Shown piece after piece: positions 51,343 to 60,800 of a stretch of 64,000 bases of DNA. The DNA comes from a bacterium (lineage in GTDB: Bacteria; Myxococcota_A; Bradymonadia; UBA7976; UBA1532). Under the pieces are notes generated by a model. The model made no database searches and was not told where the DNA came from. It saw only the letters and a program-made list of their open reading frames with translations. Numbering within the stretch: the stretch's first letter is position 1; every line of letters begins with the position of its first letter. Position numbers and translations under genes: made by a program. The stretch spans positions 310,001 to 374,000 of the forward strand of contig JAUHXC010000001.1 of NCBI GenBank assembly GCA_030427205.1, given 5' to 3'.

Positions 51343-53079
51343 ATGATCCCTTGGAGGCGATGGCTCACCCCGATCTGGCTCGGCGCCTACGACCGCCGCG
51401 CGGCCCGCGGTGACCTGTTCGCCGGGCTGACCGTCGCGGTGATGCTGGTGCCCCAGGGCATGGCCTACGCCCTGCTGGGCGGGGTGCCGCCGGTCTACGG
51501 GCTCTTCGCGTCGATGGTGCCGCTCCTGGCCTACGCCCTCTTCGGCGGCAGCCGCCAGCTCGCCGCGGGCATCGTCGCCCTCGACATGCTCATCGTCGGC
51601 GGCGTCGTCGCCCGGCTCGCCGAGACCCCGCACGAAGCCGTCGGCGTCGCGCTGACCCTCTCGCTGATGGTCGGCGCGCTGCACCTCGCCCTCGGCGCGC
51701 TGCGGCTGGGCTTCGTCACCGACTTCATCTCGCGCCCGGTCATCGTCGGCTTCACCACCGCCGCGCCGGTCATCATCGGCCTCAGCCAGCTGGGCAACCT
51801 GACCGGCATGCACCTGCCCCGCGGGTCGACCGTCGGCGCGCTGATGGGCGGCGTCGCCGGCCACATCGGCGAGATCCACAGCGCCACCGCCGCGGTGGGC
51901 CTCGGCGGCTGCGTCTGGCTGGTGCTCGGCAGACGGCTCGCCCCCAAGCTGCCCCACCCGCTGCTGGTGGTGGCCACCAGCGGCGTCGTCGTCTGGCTGG
52001 CCGGCCTCGACGACGTCGCCACCCTCGGACCCATCGCCGCCGCGGTGCCGGTGCCGGCGATCGGCGCGCTGCGCCCCGACCTCATCGACGACCTCTTCCC
52101 CAGCGCGCTGACCCTGCTGGCGATCCAGCTGATGACCGTGATCTCGCTCGGCCGCGTCGTCGCCCGCAAGACCCGCACGGTCATCTCGCCCGACCGCGAG
52201 CTGTGCGCGACGGGCATCGCCAACATGCTCGGCGGGGTCTTCCAGGCGCCGCCCACGTCGGCCAGCTTCAGCCGCACCGCGGTCAACCGGCAGGCCGGCG
52301 CGCAGACCCCGATGTCCAACGGCTTCGCCGCGCTGGCGGTCATCGCCGCCGCGCTCTTCGCCCGCGAGCCGATGGCCCACATCCCGCTGCCGGCGCTGGC
52401 GGCGATCATCATCGTCGCCGCCATCGGCATGATCGACCTCGTCGAGCTGCGCCGGATCTACGACCTGCACCGGGCCGAGGGCGCCATCGCGCTGCTGACC
52501 TGCGCGGTGACCCTGCTGCTCGGCATCGAGCAGGGCGTGCTCTCGGGCATCGGCGCCTCGCTCTTCTTGATGCTCTACCGCACCAGCCGCCCGCGGGTCG
52601 CGGTGCTGCAGGCCCACCCCGACACCGGCCGCTTCGTCGACCGGGCGCTCAACCCGGGCACCGAGGCCGCCCCCGAGGCGCTGGTCCTGCGGGTCGACGG
52701 CACGCTGCACTTCGCCAACGCCGAGCACATCCGGCGCACGGTGATCGAGCACGTCGACCGCGGCGACGACGTCTCGGCGGTGGTGCTCGACGGCCGCGGC
52801 ATCAACGGCATCGACGTCACCGCGGTGGGCGTGCTGCGCGACCTGCTCGACGCGCTCGACAGCCGCGGCGTGCCGCTGCACCTCACCCGCTTCAAGGGCC
52901 CCGCCCGGCGCACCATCGCCCGCAGCCGCCTGCGCGCCCGCTTCGCCGACACCGACTTCGCCCTCAGCCCGCGGGAGGTCGTCGAGCTCTTGTGCGACGA
53001 CGACGCAGAGGGCGAAGACGCGGCGGAATGCCCGCAGGCGCCACCAGAAGGCCCGGAGACGTCAGATCGATCGTCGTGA
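51343..53079 (+). CDS. SulP-family anion transporter with STAS domain
   Basis: 578 aa. DLFAGLTVAVMLVPQGMAYALLGGVPPVYGLF is spread over the first two helices (about 24-56) and is diagnostic of SulP (sulfate permease-like) proteins. SRPVIVGFTTAAPVIIGLSQ follows in the core. The C-terminal cytoplasmic STAS domain (about 445-560) includes LVLRVDGTLHFANAEHIRR and VVLDGRGINGIDVTAVGVL. Possible substrates are sulfate, bicarbonate or other anions. It directly follows the SLC13 permease gene. The acidic C-tail is not conserved. It is convergent with the parvulin gene. Confidence 0.88.
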   Translation: MIPWRRWLTPIWLGAYDRRAARGDLFAGLTVAVMLVPQGMAYALLGGVPPVYGLFASMVPLLAYALFGGSRQLAAGIVALDMLIVGGVVARLAETPHEAVGVALTLSLMVGALHLALGALRLGFVTDFISRPVIVGFTTAAPVIIGLSQLGNLTGMHLPRGSTVGALMGGVAGHIGEIHSATAAVGLGGCVWLVLGRRLAPKLPHPLLVVATSGVVVWLAGLDDVATLGPIAAAVPVPAIGALRPDLIDDLFPSALTLLAIQLMTVISLGRVVARKTRTVISPDRELCATGIANMLGGVFQAPPTSASFSRTAVNRQAGAQTPMSNGFAALAVIAAALFAREPMAHIPLPALAAIIIVAAIGMIDLVELRRIYDLHRAEGAIALLTCAVTLLLGIEQGVLSGIGASLFLMLYRTSRPRVAVLQAHPDTGRFVDRALNPGTEAAPEALVLRVDGTLHFANAEHIRRTVIEHVDRGDDVSAVVLDGRGINGIDVTAVGVLRDLLDALDSRGVPLHLTRFKGPARRTIARSRLRARFADTDFALSPREVVELLCDDDAEGEDAAECPQAPPEGPETSDRSS

Positions 53080-53110
53080 GCAGGGAGACGGCGGCGGCGC
53101 GGCGACGGGC

Positions 53111-53150
53111 CACAGCGGGGCACTGCGGGGCGCTGCGGGGCGCTGCGGGG
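53111..53150. repeat. 10-bp tandem repeat between convergent genes
   Basis: Four head-to-tail copies of a 10-bp unit resembling CGCTGCGGGG (first two copies varied: CACAGCGGGG, CACTGCGGGG) lie in the 87-bp gap between the SulP and parvulin gene stops. The copies may change in number by slippage. No hairpin terminator is obvious. Confidence 0.7.
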
Positions 53151-53166
53151 CATCAGCGCACGTCGG

Positions 53167-54156
53167 TCAGCGCGTGTAGACCCACGGCCGCGGCGCGCTG
53201 GGCGAGCCGTCGGCGAGGTCGATGAGGATCTCCACCGTGCCCGCCGCCCTCAACCGCGCCATGAGCTGCACCCCGGCCTCGGCGCGCTTGCCCCGGGCCA
53301 GCGCCTCGCGGATCGACCCCTCGGCCTCGGACAGCGGCGTCAGGCGCGCGGGCGTACGGGCGGTGACCTGGATGATGTGCCAGCTGCCGTCGACGACGAA
53401 CGGATCGGAGACCTCGCCGACGGCGAGCAGCGTCGCCCGGTCGACGATCTGCCCGGCGCCATCGCGGTCGATGAGCTCACCCATATCACCGCCGCGGCGC
53501 CGCTCCGGGCCCCACGAGTGTTCGAAGGCCAGCCCGTAGAAGTCGGCGCCGGGCTTCTGGGCGCGGGCGGCGATCGCGTCGACCAGCGGCCGACGGCGCG
53601 GCTCGGTCAGCGGCGCGACCGGGATGACGATCCGGCGGATCCGGATCCGCCCCGGCACCACGTACAACCGCTTGTTCACGGTGTAGGCCCACTCGACCTC
53701 GTCCGCGGTCACCGTCAGCGCATCGGGGTCGATCAGCGCGTCCAGCCATCGGCTGCGCTCGAGGCGCGCCCGCAGCTGCGCCCGCTCCGACGGATCGGCA
53801 TACCGGCGCACCTGCGCGTCGATCTCGGCGCTCACGGCGGCCCGCTCGCGCGCGGTCACCGCCGCGGCGAACGCCTGCTCGAGCAACGCCTCGTCGATGA
53901 GCACGCGCATGACCCAGGCCCGCTTGGCCGCGGCGTTCGCGGGGCGCAGCGCATAGCGATAGTCCCGCGTATGCTCGACGTAGCGCGCGTGAAAGGTCGC
54001 GCGCGAGATGCCGACGCCGTTGACCCAGGCCACGGCCCAGCCCCGATCGGTGGGCGTCGCCGGCGCCGCGCTCGGGGCGCCGCCGCAGCCGACGAGCAGA
54101 GCCAGCAGGGCGAGCGGGGCCGGTCTCGTGCGTAGACGGTGGCGTGCGGCGGTCAT
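53167..54156 (-). CDS. Parvulin-type peptidyl-prolyl isomerase lipoprotein (SurA/PrsA-like)
   Basis: 329 aa from the ATG at 54156 (a GTG at 54165 is also possible). The signal ends in ALLVGC (lipobox). The N-terminal helical chaperone part (about 40-165) has VNGVGISRATFHARY and LIDEALLEQAF, as in SurA. The parvulin domain (about 170-275) has RIRRIVIP, a GADFYGLAFEHSWGPE loop, GGDMGELIDRD and WHIIQVTAR. It should help fold exported proteins, for example the many disulfide-rich lipoproteins here. Genes on both sides are unrelated. Confidence 0.82.
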   Translation of the reverse strand: MTAARHRLRTRPAPLALLALLVGCGGAPSAAPATPTDRGWAVAWVNGVGISRATFHARYVEHTRDYRYALRPANAAAKRAWVMRVLIDEALLEQAFAAAVTARERAAVSAEIDAQVRRYADPSERAQLRARLERSRWLDALIDPDALTVTADEVEWAYTVNKRLYVVPGRIRIRRIVIPVAPLTEPRRRPLVDAIAARAQKPGADFYGLAFEHSWGPERRRGGDMGELIDRDGAGQIVDRATLLAVGEVSDPFVVDGSWHIIQVTARTPARLTPLSEAEGSIREALARGKRAEAGVQLMARLRAAGTVEILIDLADGSPSAPRPWVYTR

Positions 54157-54258
54157 GTTCCGCACTACGGTCGGGGTGGGGAGAGGTTGCGGTCGGGATC
54201 GGAAAGGGCGGCGCGCGGCGGCATGACTCGACGGCCATCAGCGGGCCCGGGCGGGGCC

Positions 54259-54903
54259 TCAGGAGCCGCCAGAGGACTTCTTTCGGCCGGGCTGCTCCGC
54301 GAAGGACTTCTTTCGGCCGGGCTGCTCCGCGAGCCACTTGAGGAACCGGCGCAGGGCGCCAGAGTGACTTCCACTGGCTGCAGCGTCGATCCGCGCCGAG
54401 CGCTGATCGCCGAGCATGGCGCGAGCCCAGGCGATCCGTGCGTGGGCTTCAGCGTACAACGCCGGATCTTGGATCCTTTCGGCCACGCGCTTCGTCTCGG
54501 AGATGGCAGCCTCCACCTGCGGCGGGGGTGCGTTCTCGTCGACCGCTCGAATCAGGCGCGTGATCGCGCTCTGCATGTCGGCCCGGGTGGCCGTACCCTT
54601 CGCAGCACGCGCCCGCTCTCGGACCCTGCGTAGAGCCCGCCCGAACTCCTCTTGCCGGGACAGCCAGTCGGCAGCCTCGAGATAAGCCATCAAGTCTTGG
54701 GCCGGCGCGAAGTTGAGCATCAACAGGTCGCTGTACACCTGGGCTTGAGGAATACTGTGCACCGGTAGCCGAAGCATGAAGTCCCGCGACATCGCGCCGA
54801 ACAGCAGCTCTCGTCGCGGGGAGATACCCAGATCGTGCTTTGCCCCCACCTCGGCGAGCGCGCGCAGCTCGTCCAACGAGAGGTATCCGTCCGACCTAGA
54901 CAT
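54259..54903 (-). CDS. EAD-like small protein, third gene of an ATPase operon
   Basis: 214 aa from the ATG at 54903, which overlaps the previous stop by 8 bp. Residues 8-85 (LSLDELRALAEVGAKHDLG, LLFGAM, QVYSDLLMLNFAP and LMAYLEAADWL) fit the helical effector-associated-domain (EAD) pattern that recruits effectors in NTPase-driven conflict systems. Two further helical stretches follow (about 90-180). The C-terminus carries a 10-residue duplication (AEQPGRKKSF) encoded by a 30-bp tandem repeat. No catalytic residues are seen, so it is probably an adaptor. The EAD call rests on motif memory, not a profile search. Confidence 0.55.
   Translation of the reverse strand: MSRSDGYLSLDELRALAEVGAKHDLGISPRRELLFGAMSRDFMLRLPVHSIPQAQVYSDLLMLNFAPAQDLMAYLEAADWLSRQEEFGRALRRVRERARAAKGTATRADMQSAITRLIRAVDENAPPPQVEAAISETKRVAERIQDPALYAEAHARIAWARAMLGDQRSARIDAAASGSHSGALRRFLKWLAEQPGRKKSFAEQPGRKKSSGGS
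54273..54332 (-). repeat. 30-bp tandem duplication inside the EAD-like gene
   Basis: Two near-identical 30-bp units (54273-54302 and 54303-54332, each containing CTTTCGGCCGGGCTGCTCCG) encode AEQPGRKKSF twice at the C-terminus. The length keeps the reading frame. It looks recent, as the copies barely differ. Confidence 0.8.
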
Positions 54904-55426
54904 CGTCGACGCCTTCGAACAGAGGCTCGTCCACGAAGGTCGGACGGCCCGCGGGCGGCGGGTCACAGAACCACAGCGCGTCGGTGTGGATGCTCCACAG
55001 GTCTGGCGCGTGGCTGCGCAGGACATCCCAGTCGATCGGATGCAGCGTGAGGATCAAGGCGCCGGGCAGCCGCGCGCGCAGCACGTCGCGCTTCTGGTTG
55101 AGGTAGGGCGCCAGCTCGTCGAGCGGGTAGGGCGACAGCCCGCCGCGCACGAAGTACCACACCGGGTCGCGCGCCCCCTCCAGCCGATCCAGGAGCGCGC
55201 GCACCGGGGAGGTCTCCGGGCTGATCGTCGAGAGGTCGAGGCTGCGCAGCTCGACCCCGCGAGACGCGGCGGCCTGTCCGAGGCAGACGCCGAGCATGCG
55301 CTCGGCGTGTTCGCTCATCGCCCGGGCCGCGAGCAGCCGGAAGTGATCACCCAGCCTCAGGTGCTTCTGCAGCCGCGCCCATTCGCTGCGGTTGGTGCGG
55401 ATATCGAGCCACTCTTCGGGGCTCAT
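54896..55426 (-). CDS. Unknown middle protein of the ATPase-EAD operon
   Basis: 176 aa; its ATG overlaps the ATPase stop (ATGA). It begins with a helical region (SPEEWLDIRTNRSEWARLQ), then a helix rich in Ala and Arg (about 28-60), then a core with DPVWYFVRGGLSPYP, LNQKRDVLRARLPGALILTL and HAPDLWSIHTDALWFCDPP. The last block, with NQ-R-D near a strand and DLWS, resembles short P-loop-less partners found next to STAND-type ATPases, where a similar R-D-x(n)-P-DLWS pattern recurs. The function is unknown. It is always-coupled in this locus with both neighbours. Confidence 0.6.
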   Translation of the reverse strand: MSPEEWLDIRTNRSEWARLQKHLRLGDHFRLLAARAMSEHAERMLGVCLGQAAASRGVELRSLDLSTISPETSPVRALLDRLEGARDPVWYFVRGGLSPYPLDELAPYLNQKRDVLRARLPGALILTLHPIDWDVLRSHAPDLWSIHTDALWFCDPPPAGRPTFVDEPLFEGVDDV

Positions 55427-56709
55427 GGTCCGGCGACGCCGATCTCGCTCCACAGCAGCGGGTGGGCGCCGTACCAGAAGTGCGAGTTGTGGTAGCGCAT
55501 CATCGTATAGCTCTGCAGCAGGCGATCCATGAACGGCGCCGTCTGCTCATTCTGGGGGAAGGACTTCGTCCGCTGCACCTGGGTCAGCAGCCCCACGTCG
55601 GCCTGACGCAGCCCTTCGAGGTACGTCTGCCGGATGCGCACCAGCGCGGACTCCACCAACTCGCCGTCGATGCTCTCGGTCTCGTCCGCGAACAGCACGC
55701 AGTGGGACGCCAGCCGCAGCAGATCGCGCATGTAACCGCCGCTGAAGCGCACCAGCCGGTCGATCGCCGCCTCGTCGGCGAAGCACGCCCGCGGCACCCG
55801 CAAAAGCAGCGCCTCGCGCATCGCGCGCAGGCCGATCTGGTCGGGCCGCGGCTTGCCGCCGTCCTCGTCCTGCCGCTGCCAGATGCGCACCATCGGCAAG
55901 AACTCCAGCTCCTGCCCGAACTGCGCGCCCAGCTCGCTCGCCCGCCGGATCATGAACGGCGGCACGGTGTAGACCACGTCGACCGGCGGCTTGAGGTCGC
56001 GGGCCCGGGTCAAGAACGCGTCGAACCAGTGGTTGCGATAACGCGACTGCTCTTCGCTGCCGAAGACCGAGCCGGTGGCCCGCTTCTCAACCCCGTCGAG
56101 GATCAAGACCAGCCGGGTGCCGGCTGCGCGCGCGCCGGCGGCCGCATGCTCGAGCAGCGCGAAGACATCCTGGCGCAGGTCGCGGCCCTCGCGCAGCACC
56201 TTCGACGCCCGGGCGAAGAGGGTGTCGTTGCTGCTCAACTCGGTGCGCAGCTTGATCGGGCCCAGGCTGAGGCCGAGATCCTTGATGTGCACCTTGGACT
56301 GCAGGAAGGCCCACGCCCGCTTCGCGTAGTCGGCCAGCCAGCCCACCGGCGCGTCCGGGCCACCGTCGGGGTAGACCGACAGCACCATCGCCAGCCACAG
56401 ATCCTCGACGGCGATCGGCCGGTCATCTCGGATCCAGGCGCCCGCGTCGGCCAGGACGACGTGGCAGCCCTGACGGGTCAGCTCGGCCCGCAAGCGCATC
56501 AGCTCGGTGGTCTTGCCGCTGCCCGGCAGCCCGGTGATGACCTGCGCGGTGGGCTCGGGGGTGATGCGGATGATCTTGGCCAGCTTGGTGCGCCACGGGC
56601 GCCCGCGCAGCCCGAACTGGTCGAAGTCGAAGTGTCGCGGATCGTCGGGCGCGATCGGCTCGTCGGGCCGACACGCCGCATAGAGCCTGCTCTGGGTCTC
56701 TTCGTCCAT
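55423..56709 (-). CDS. STAND/AAA-like P-loop ATPase, first gene of the conflict-type operon
   Basis: 428 aa, with GGAGG about 3 bp before the ATG spacing. Walker A is GLPGSGKTTELM (about 60-71) and Walker B RLVLILDGVEKRA (about 195-207). A sensor-like region and helical lid follow, with FSGGYMRDLLRLASHC (about 325-340), typical of STAND/Orc-like ATPases. It has no signal peptide or membrane helix. It probably hydrolyses NTP to switch a complex with the two coupled downstream proteins. Whether it senses phage or other stress is inference. Confidence 0.75.
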   Translation of the reverse strand: MDEETQSRLYAACRPDEPIAPDDPRHFDFDQFGLRGRPWRTKLAKIIRITPEPTAQVITGLPGSGKTTELMRLRAELTRQGCHVVLADAGAWIRDDRPIAVEDLWLAMVLSVYPDGGPDAPVGWLADYAKRAWAFLQSKVHIKDLGLSLGPIKLRTELSSNDTLFARASKVLREGRDLRQDVFALLEHAAAGARAAGTRLVLILDGVEKRATGSVFGSEEQSRYRNHWFDAFLTRARDLKPPVDVVYTVPPFMIRRASELGAQFGQELEFLPMVRIWQRQDEDGGKPRPDQIGLRAMREALLLRVPRACFADEAAIDRLVRFSGGYMRDLLRLASHCVLFADETESIDGELVESALVRIRQTYLEGLRQADVGLLTQVQRTKSFPQNEQTAPFMDRLLQSYTMMRYHNSHFWYGAHPLLWSEIGVAGP

Positions 56710-56749
56710 CGGGCCTCCGGGATCGAGGCTATCAGATCCCGTCCGCAGG

Positions 56750-57787
56750 TCAGAAGGTGCCGCTGAGGCCCACGCCGCCGGGCAGCGGCACCACCGAGGC
56801 CGAGGTCTCCGGGCCGTCGTCGCCAGCGTATTCGAGGTAGAGCAGCGCGCCGCCGCCGATCAAGGCCGCGGCGCCCAGGCCCCAGAAGATATAGGCCGCC
56901 GTGCCGCTGCCGTCGGCGGTGTCGAAGGCCTCGTTCTTCTGCGCGACGAGCGCCCGCTGCTCGTCTTCGTCGTCGGTGATCTCGAGCAGGTCGACCGCGT
57001 TCTGCCAGTCGTCCGACGCGTTGGAGGCCTCGACGTAGAAGACGGTGCCGAGCGCGCCGAAGAGCGCGCCGGCGCCGACCGCCGACCAGCCGGCGATGGC
57101 GCGCACGCTCATGCCGGTCGCCGGCTCCTCCGTCTTCTCGACCGCGCCATAGGCCACCTCGACGTATTCGCCGGTGGCCAGGCCGAGCGTCTTGGACCAC
57201 GGCTTGCCGTCCACCGGCAGCACGACGATGCGCCGCTCGCCGGGGTCGGCGCGCACCATGCCGTCTTCGAGCTCGACCGGCTGACCGTCGACGGTGATCT
57301 TCGCGTTGGGCGGCAGCCCGGCGATGCGGATGCGGGCCCGGCGGGCAGCGGCGACGGTCTTCTCCATCACCCGGATGCGTCGCTCGACCTCGCCGCGGTC
57401 TTCGGCGTCGGCGCCCAGCCGCTTGAGGTACGACTGGTAGTGGCCGATGGCGGCCTCCGGATCGCCCATCTCCTCGGCGGCGCGGGCCATGTTGTAGAGC
57501 AGGATCGGCACCGGATCGAGGTTGTAGGCCGCCTGGAACTTCTCGGCCGCCGCCCGGTAGTCCTTGGCCTTGAAGAAGGCCCGGCCCTCCTGAAAGTAGA
57601 CCGCGGCTTGCTCTTGCGCGGTGAGCTGCTTCTCCGGCGCGGCGGGCTGCGCCGTATCGCCCTCGGCCCCGGCCTTGGTCTTGGCCCCGGCCCTGGTCTT
57701 GGCGCCGGCCGGCGCTTGGGCCAGCGCCGGCGACGCCGCCAGCGTCAGGGCGAGGGTGCCCGCGATGTGAGGGAGCAGTCTGCGCAT
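56750..57787 (-). CDS. TPR and PEGA-like repeat protein with two membrane helices
   Basis: 345 aa from the ATG at 57787. A signal peptide (TLALTLAASPALAQA) is followed by an Ala/Lys linker. TPR-like helices (about 60-125) include AAVYFQEGRAFFKAKDYRA and ILLYNMARAAEEMGDPEAA. A PEGA-like domain (about 150-215) has RIRIAGLPPNAKITVDGQP. Two hydrophobic helices (about 225-247 and 300-320) then frame a charged loop. This plan is common in Myxococcota envelope proteins. The function is unknown. It is on the same strand as and upstream of the ATPase operon (40-bp gap), so co-transcription is possible. Confidence 0.7.
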   Translation of the reverse strand: MRRLLPHIAGTLALTLAASPALAQAPAGAKTRAGAKTKAGAEGDTAQPAAPEKQLTAQEQAAVYFQEGRAFFKAKDYRAAAEKFQAAYNLDPVPILLYNMARAAEEMGDPEAAIGHYQSYLKRLGADAEDRGEVERRIRVMEKTVAAARRARIRIAGLPPNAKITVDGQPVELEDGMVRADPGERRIVVLPVDGKPWSKTLGLATGEYVEVAYGAVEKTEEPATGMSVRAIAGWSAVGAGALFGALGTVFYVEASNASDDWQNAVDLLEITDDEDEQRALVAQKNEAFDTADGSGTAAYIFWGLGAAALIGGGALLYLEYAGDDGPETSASVVPLPGGVGLSGTF

Positions 57788-57869
57788 CAAGGGGCATCCT
57801 CCGGCGCGCGGCCCCCGCTGTCAAGATGGCCCGCGCACCGCTGGGCGGCCTTCGGCTGGCGGTGGACCG

Positions 57870-60800
57870 TCAGGGGCAGAGCAGCTCTTCGTCGATCCGG
57901 GCGTCGCAGTCGTCGTCGCGGCCGTTGCACTCTTCGACCCCCGGCTCGCCGGGCACCGCGTCGCAGACCCGGTTGCCGTCGGCGTTGCACACCAGGGTGC
58001 CCGCCGCCCGGCAGGCGCCGACCCCGGCGGCGCAGGGGCCGCCGTCGTCGAAGTCTTCGTCGACGGTGCCGTCGCAGTCGTCGTCGATGGCGTTGCACGC
58101 CTCGCCCACCGGCTCGAGCGGCGGCGGCGCGTCGGGGTCGGGCACGCACTCCAGGTCGCCGCCGATGCGGTCGGCCACGAAGACGAAGCGCTCGGTATTG
58201 GCCCCCGCGGCGGTGTTCGAGCCGCAGCGCCAGCCGAACTCCAGGTTGCCGCCGCCGGTGTGCCAGCACATGCGGGTGTCTTCGCCGCCGCCGTTGGTAT
58301 CGCACGAGTTGCGGTTGACCGCCTGCCCGGCGGGCGCGAAGCCCCACGACCACAGGTCGCTGTAGTACCAGTTGACCCCGTTGGCCTCGTGCACCGCGGC
58401 GTTGCCGTCGCCGGTGTCGAAGAGCACGTCCTCGCGCAGCCCCATCGCCGCCACCCGCAGGTTCTCCTGGCCCGCCTCGCGGCAGCCGATCAGCATCACG
58501 TCGCCGGGGCAGCCCTCGAGGATGGGCGCGATGGGCACGTTCTCGTTGTAGCGGCCGGCGTAGCACTGCTCGAAGCCGATGCGCTGCATGTCGGCGATGA
58601 CCACGTCGTTCATCACCCCCTCGATGAGCTGCACCCCGCCGTCGGCCGGGCAGTCGAGGGTGCCCGGCGTCGCGCAGCGGCCCACGCCGAAGCCACACGC
58701 GTCGCCGCGGCCGGGCAGGTTGTCCACCTCGCCGTCGCAGTCGTCGTCGAAGCCGTTGCAGATCTCTTCGCTGGGCTCTTCGATGGGCACCGGCAGGCAC
58801 ATCAGCCCCCCGTCGGGGTCACACGCGCTGACCCCGGTCTCGCAGGCGCCGACGCCTTCGAAGCAGTCGTCGCCGACGCCCTCGATCTCCTCGTCGGTGA
58901 CCCCGTCGCAGTCGTCGTCGTCCCCGTTGCACACCTCGGCCTCGAGCGGCTCGCCGGCCTGGGCCGAGCAGACCATGCCCGGGCCGTCGGGGCGCTGGTA
59001 GATCACCCGCTCCCAGCCGTTGTTGCCGTTGAGGAAGGTGCCGCCGCAGCGGTAGCCGCTGGTGACGTTGCCGTTGCTGGTGTGCCAGCACATGCGCAGC
59101 TCGGGGCGCACGTTGGCGGTGTCGCACGAGTTGCGGCTGACCCCGTCGCCCTCGCCGGCGAAGCCCCACGACTGGCCCGCGTTGAAGTACCAGTCGACGC
59201 CGTTGTGGTTGTGCACCACGTTGCCGACGCCCACGTCGGTGAGCACCTCGTCGCGCAGGCCGGCCGCCGCCAACGTCAGCGCGTCGGCGCCCACCGGCCG
59301 GCAGCCGAGCATCAGCACGCCTTCGCCGCAGGCCTCGAGGATGGGCGCGATGGGCTCGTTGCCGCCATACAGGCCGGCCCAGCACTGCTCGAAGCCCTGC
59401 CCCTCGATGTCGGCGAGCGGCACGTTCTGCTGGATGCCCACGAAGGGCAGCCCGGCCCCGCCGCCGCCGGCGCCGCCTTCGAACTGCTGGCACGCGTAGG
59501 TGCCCTCGTTGGCGCAGATGCCGACGCCTTCGACGCACGGCTCGCCCAGCTCGGCGAAGTCCTCGTCGACGGTGCCGTCGCAGTCGTCGTCGATGGCGTT
59601 GCAGAACTCGATACCCGGCTCGAGGTCGACGGCGACGCACTCGATGCCCGCCCCGTCGACGCAGGCGGTCAGCCCCGCCTGGCACGCGGCGAGCTCGACC
59701 TCGTCGCAGACCTCGCCGGTGCCCGGGATCTCTTCGTCGATCGCCTCGTCGCAGTCGTCGTCGAGGTTGTTGCACGCCTCGACTTCGGGCTCGCCCGGCT
59801 CGACCGAGCAGACCGACCCGGGCCCGCCGGCCCGCTGCCAGATGACCCGGCGGAAGGTGCCGTTGGACACCGTCGTCGCCCCGCAGCGGTAGCCGGTGCT
59901 CATCGTCCCCGCGCTGGTATGCCAGCACATGCGCAGCTCGGGGCGCACCTGGGCGGTGTCGCACGAGTTGCGGCTGACCCCGTCGCCCTCGCCGGTGAAG
60001 CCCCACGAGTACGAGTCGTTGAAGTACCAGTCGACGCCGTTGTGGCTGTGCACCGCGTTCTGCACGTTGCCCACGTCGGTGAGCACCTCCGCCCGCTCGC
60101 CGGTCGCCGCGAGCTGCAGGCTGTCGGCGGCGATCGGGCCGCAGCCGAGCAGCAGCTGCTCGCCGTCGCACTGCTCGAGGATCTGGGCCACCGCCGGCGC
60201 CCGCTCGCCGTAGGTGCCCTGCCAGCACGGCTCGAAGCCCGCGGCGCGCAGCTCGTCGAAGGGCACGTCCTGGCGGATGCCTTCGAAAGCCAGCCGGCCG
60301 CCGCCGACGCCGCCGAGGTCGTCGCAGACGGTGACCCCTTCGCGGGTGCAGGCGCCGACGCCCACCGCGCACGCTTCGCCGAGCGCGAAGTCCTCGTCGA
60401 CCGTGCCGTCGCAGTCGTCGTCGTAGTCGTTGCAGAACTCTTCCTGCGGCTCGGTGGGCACCGCGACGCACTCGATCTCGCCCGCGGCGGTGCAGCCGAT
60501 CTGCGCCGCCTGGCACACCTCGAGCTCGATGCCCTCGCACGGCTCGCCGAGGCCCGGGGTCTCTTCGTCGGTCAGCCCGTCGCAGTCGTCGTCCTGCCCG
60601 TTGCACGCGTCGGGCCCCGCCGGCTCGCCCTCGGCGACGTCGCAGATGACCCCCGGCCCGTCGGGCTTGTGATAGACGACCCGGGTCCAGCCCGCGTTGC
60701 CGTTGAGGAACTGGTTGCCGCAGCGATAGCCGCTGCTCAGCCCGCCGGCGCTGGTATGCCAGCACATGCGCAGCTCGGGCTGCATGTTGTTGGTGTCGCA

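Noticed and set aside
49386..51368. Minus-strand frame opposite the SLC13 permease, in phase with the amidohydrolase lipoprotein
   Set aside because: The lipoprotein has its own ribosome site, signal peptide and lipobox starting at 49385, and the upstream extension has no recognisable domain.
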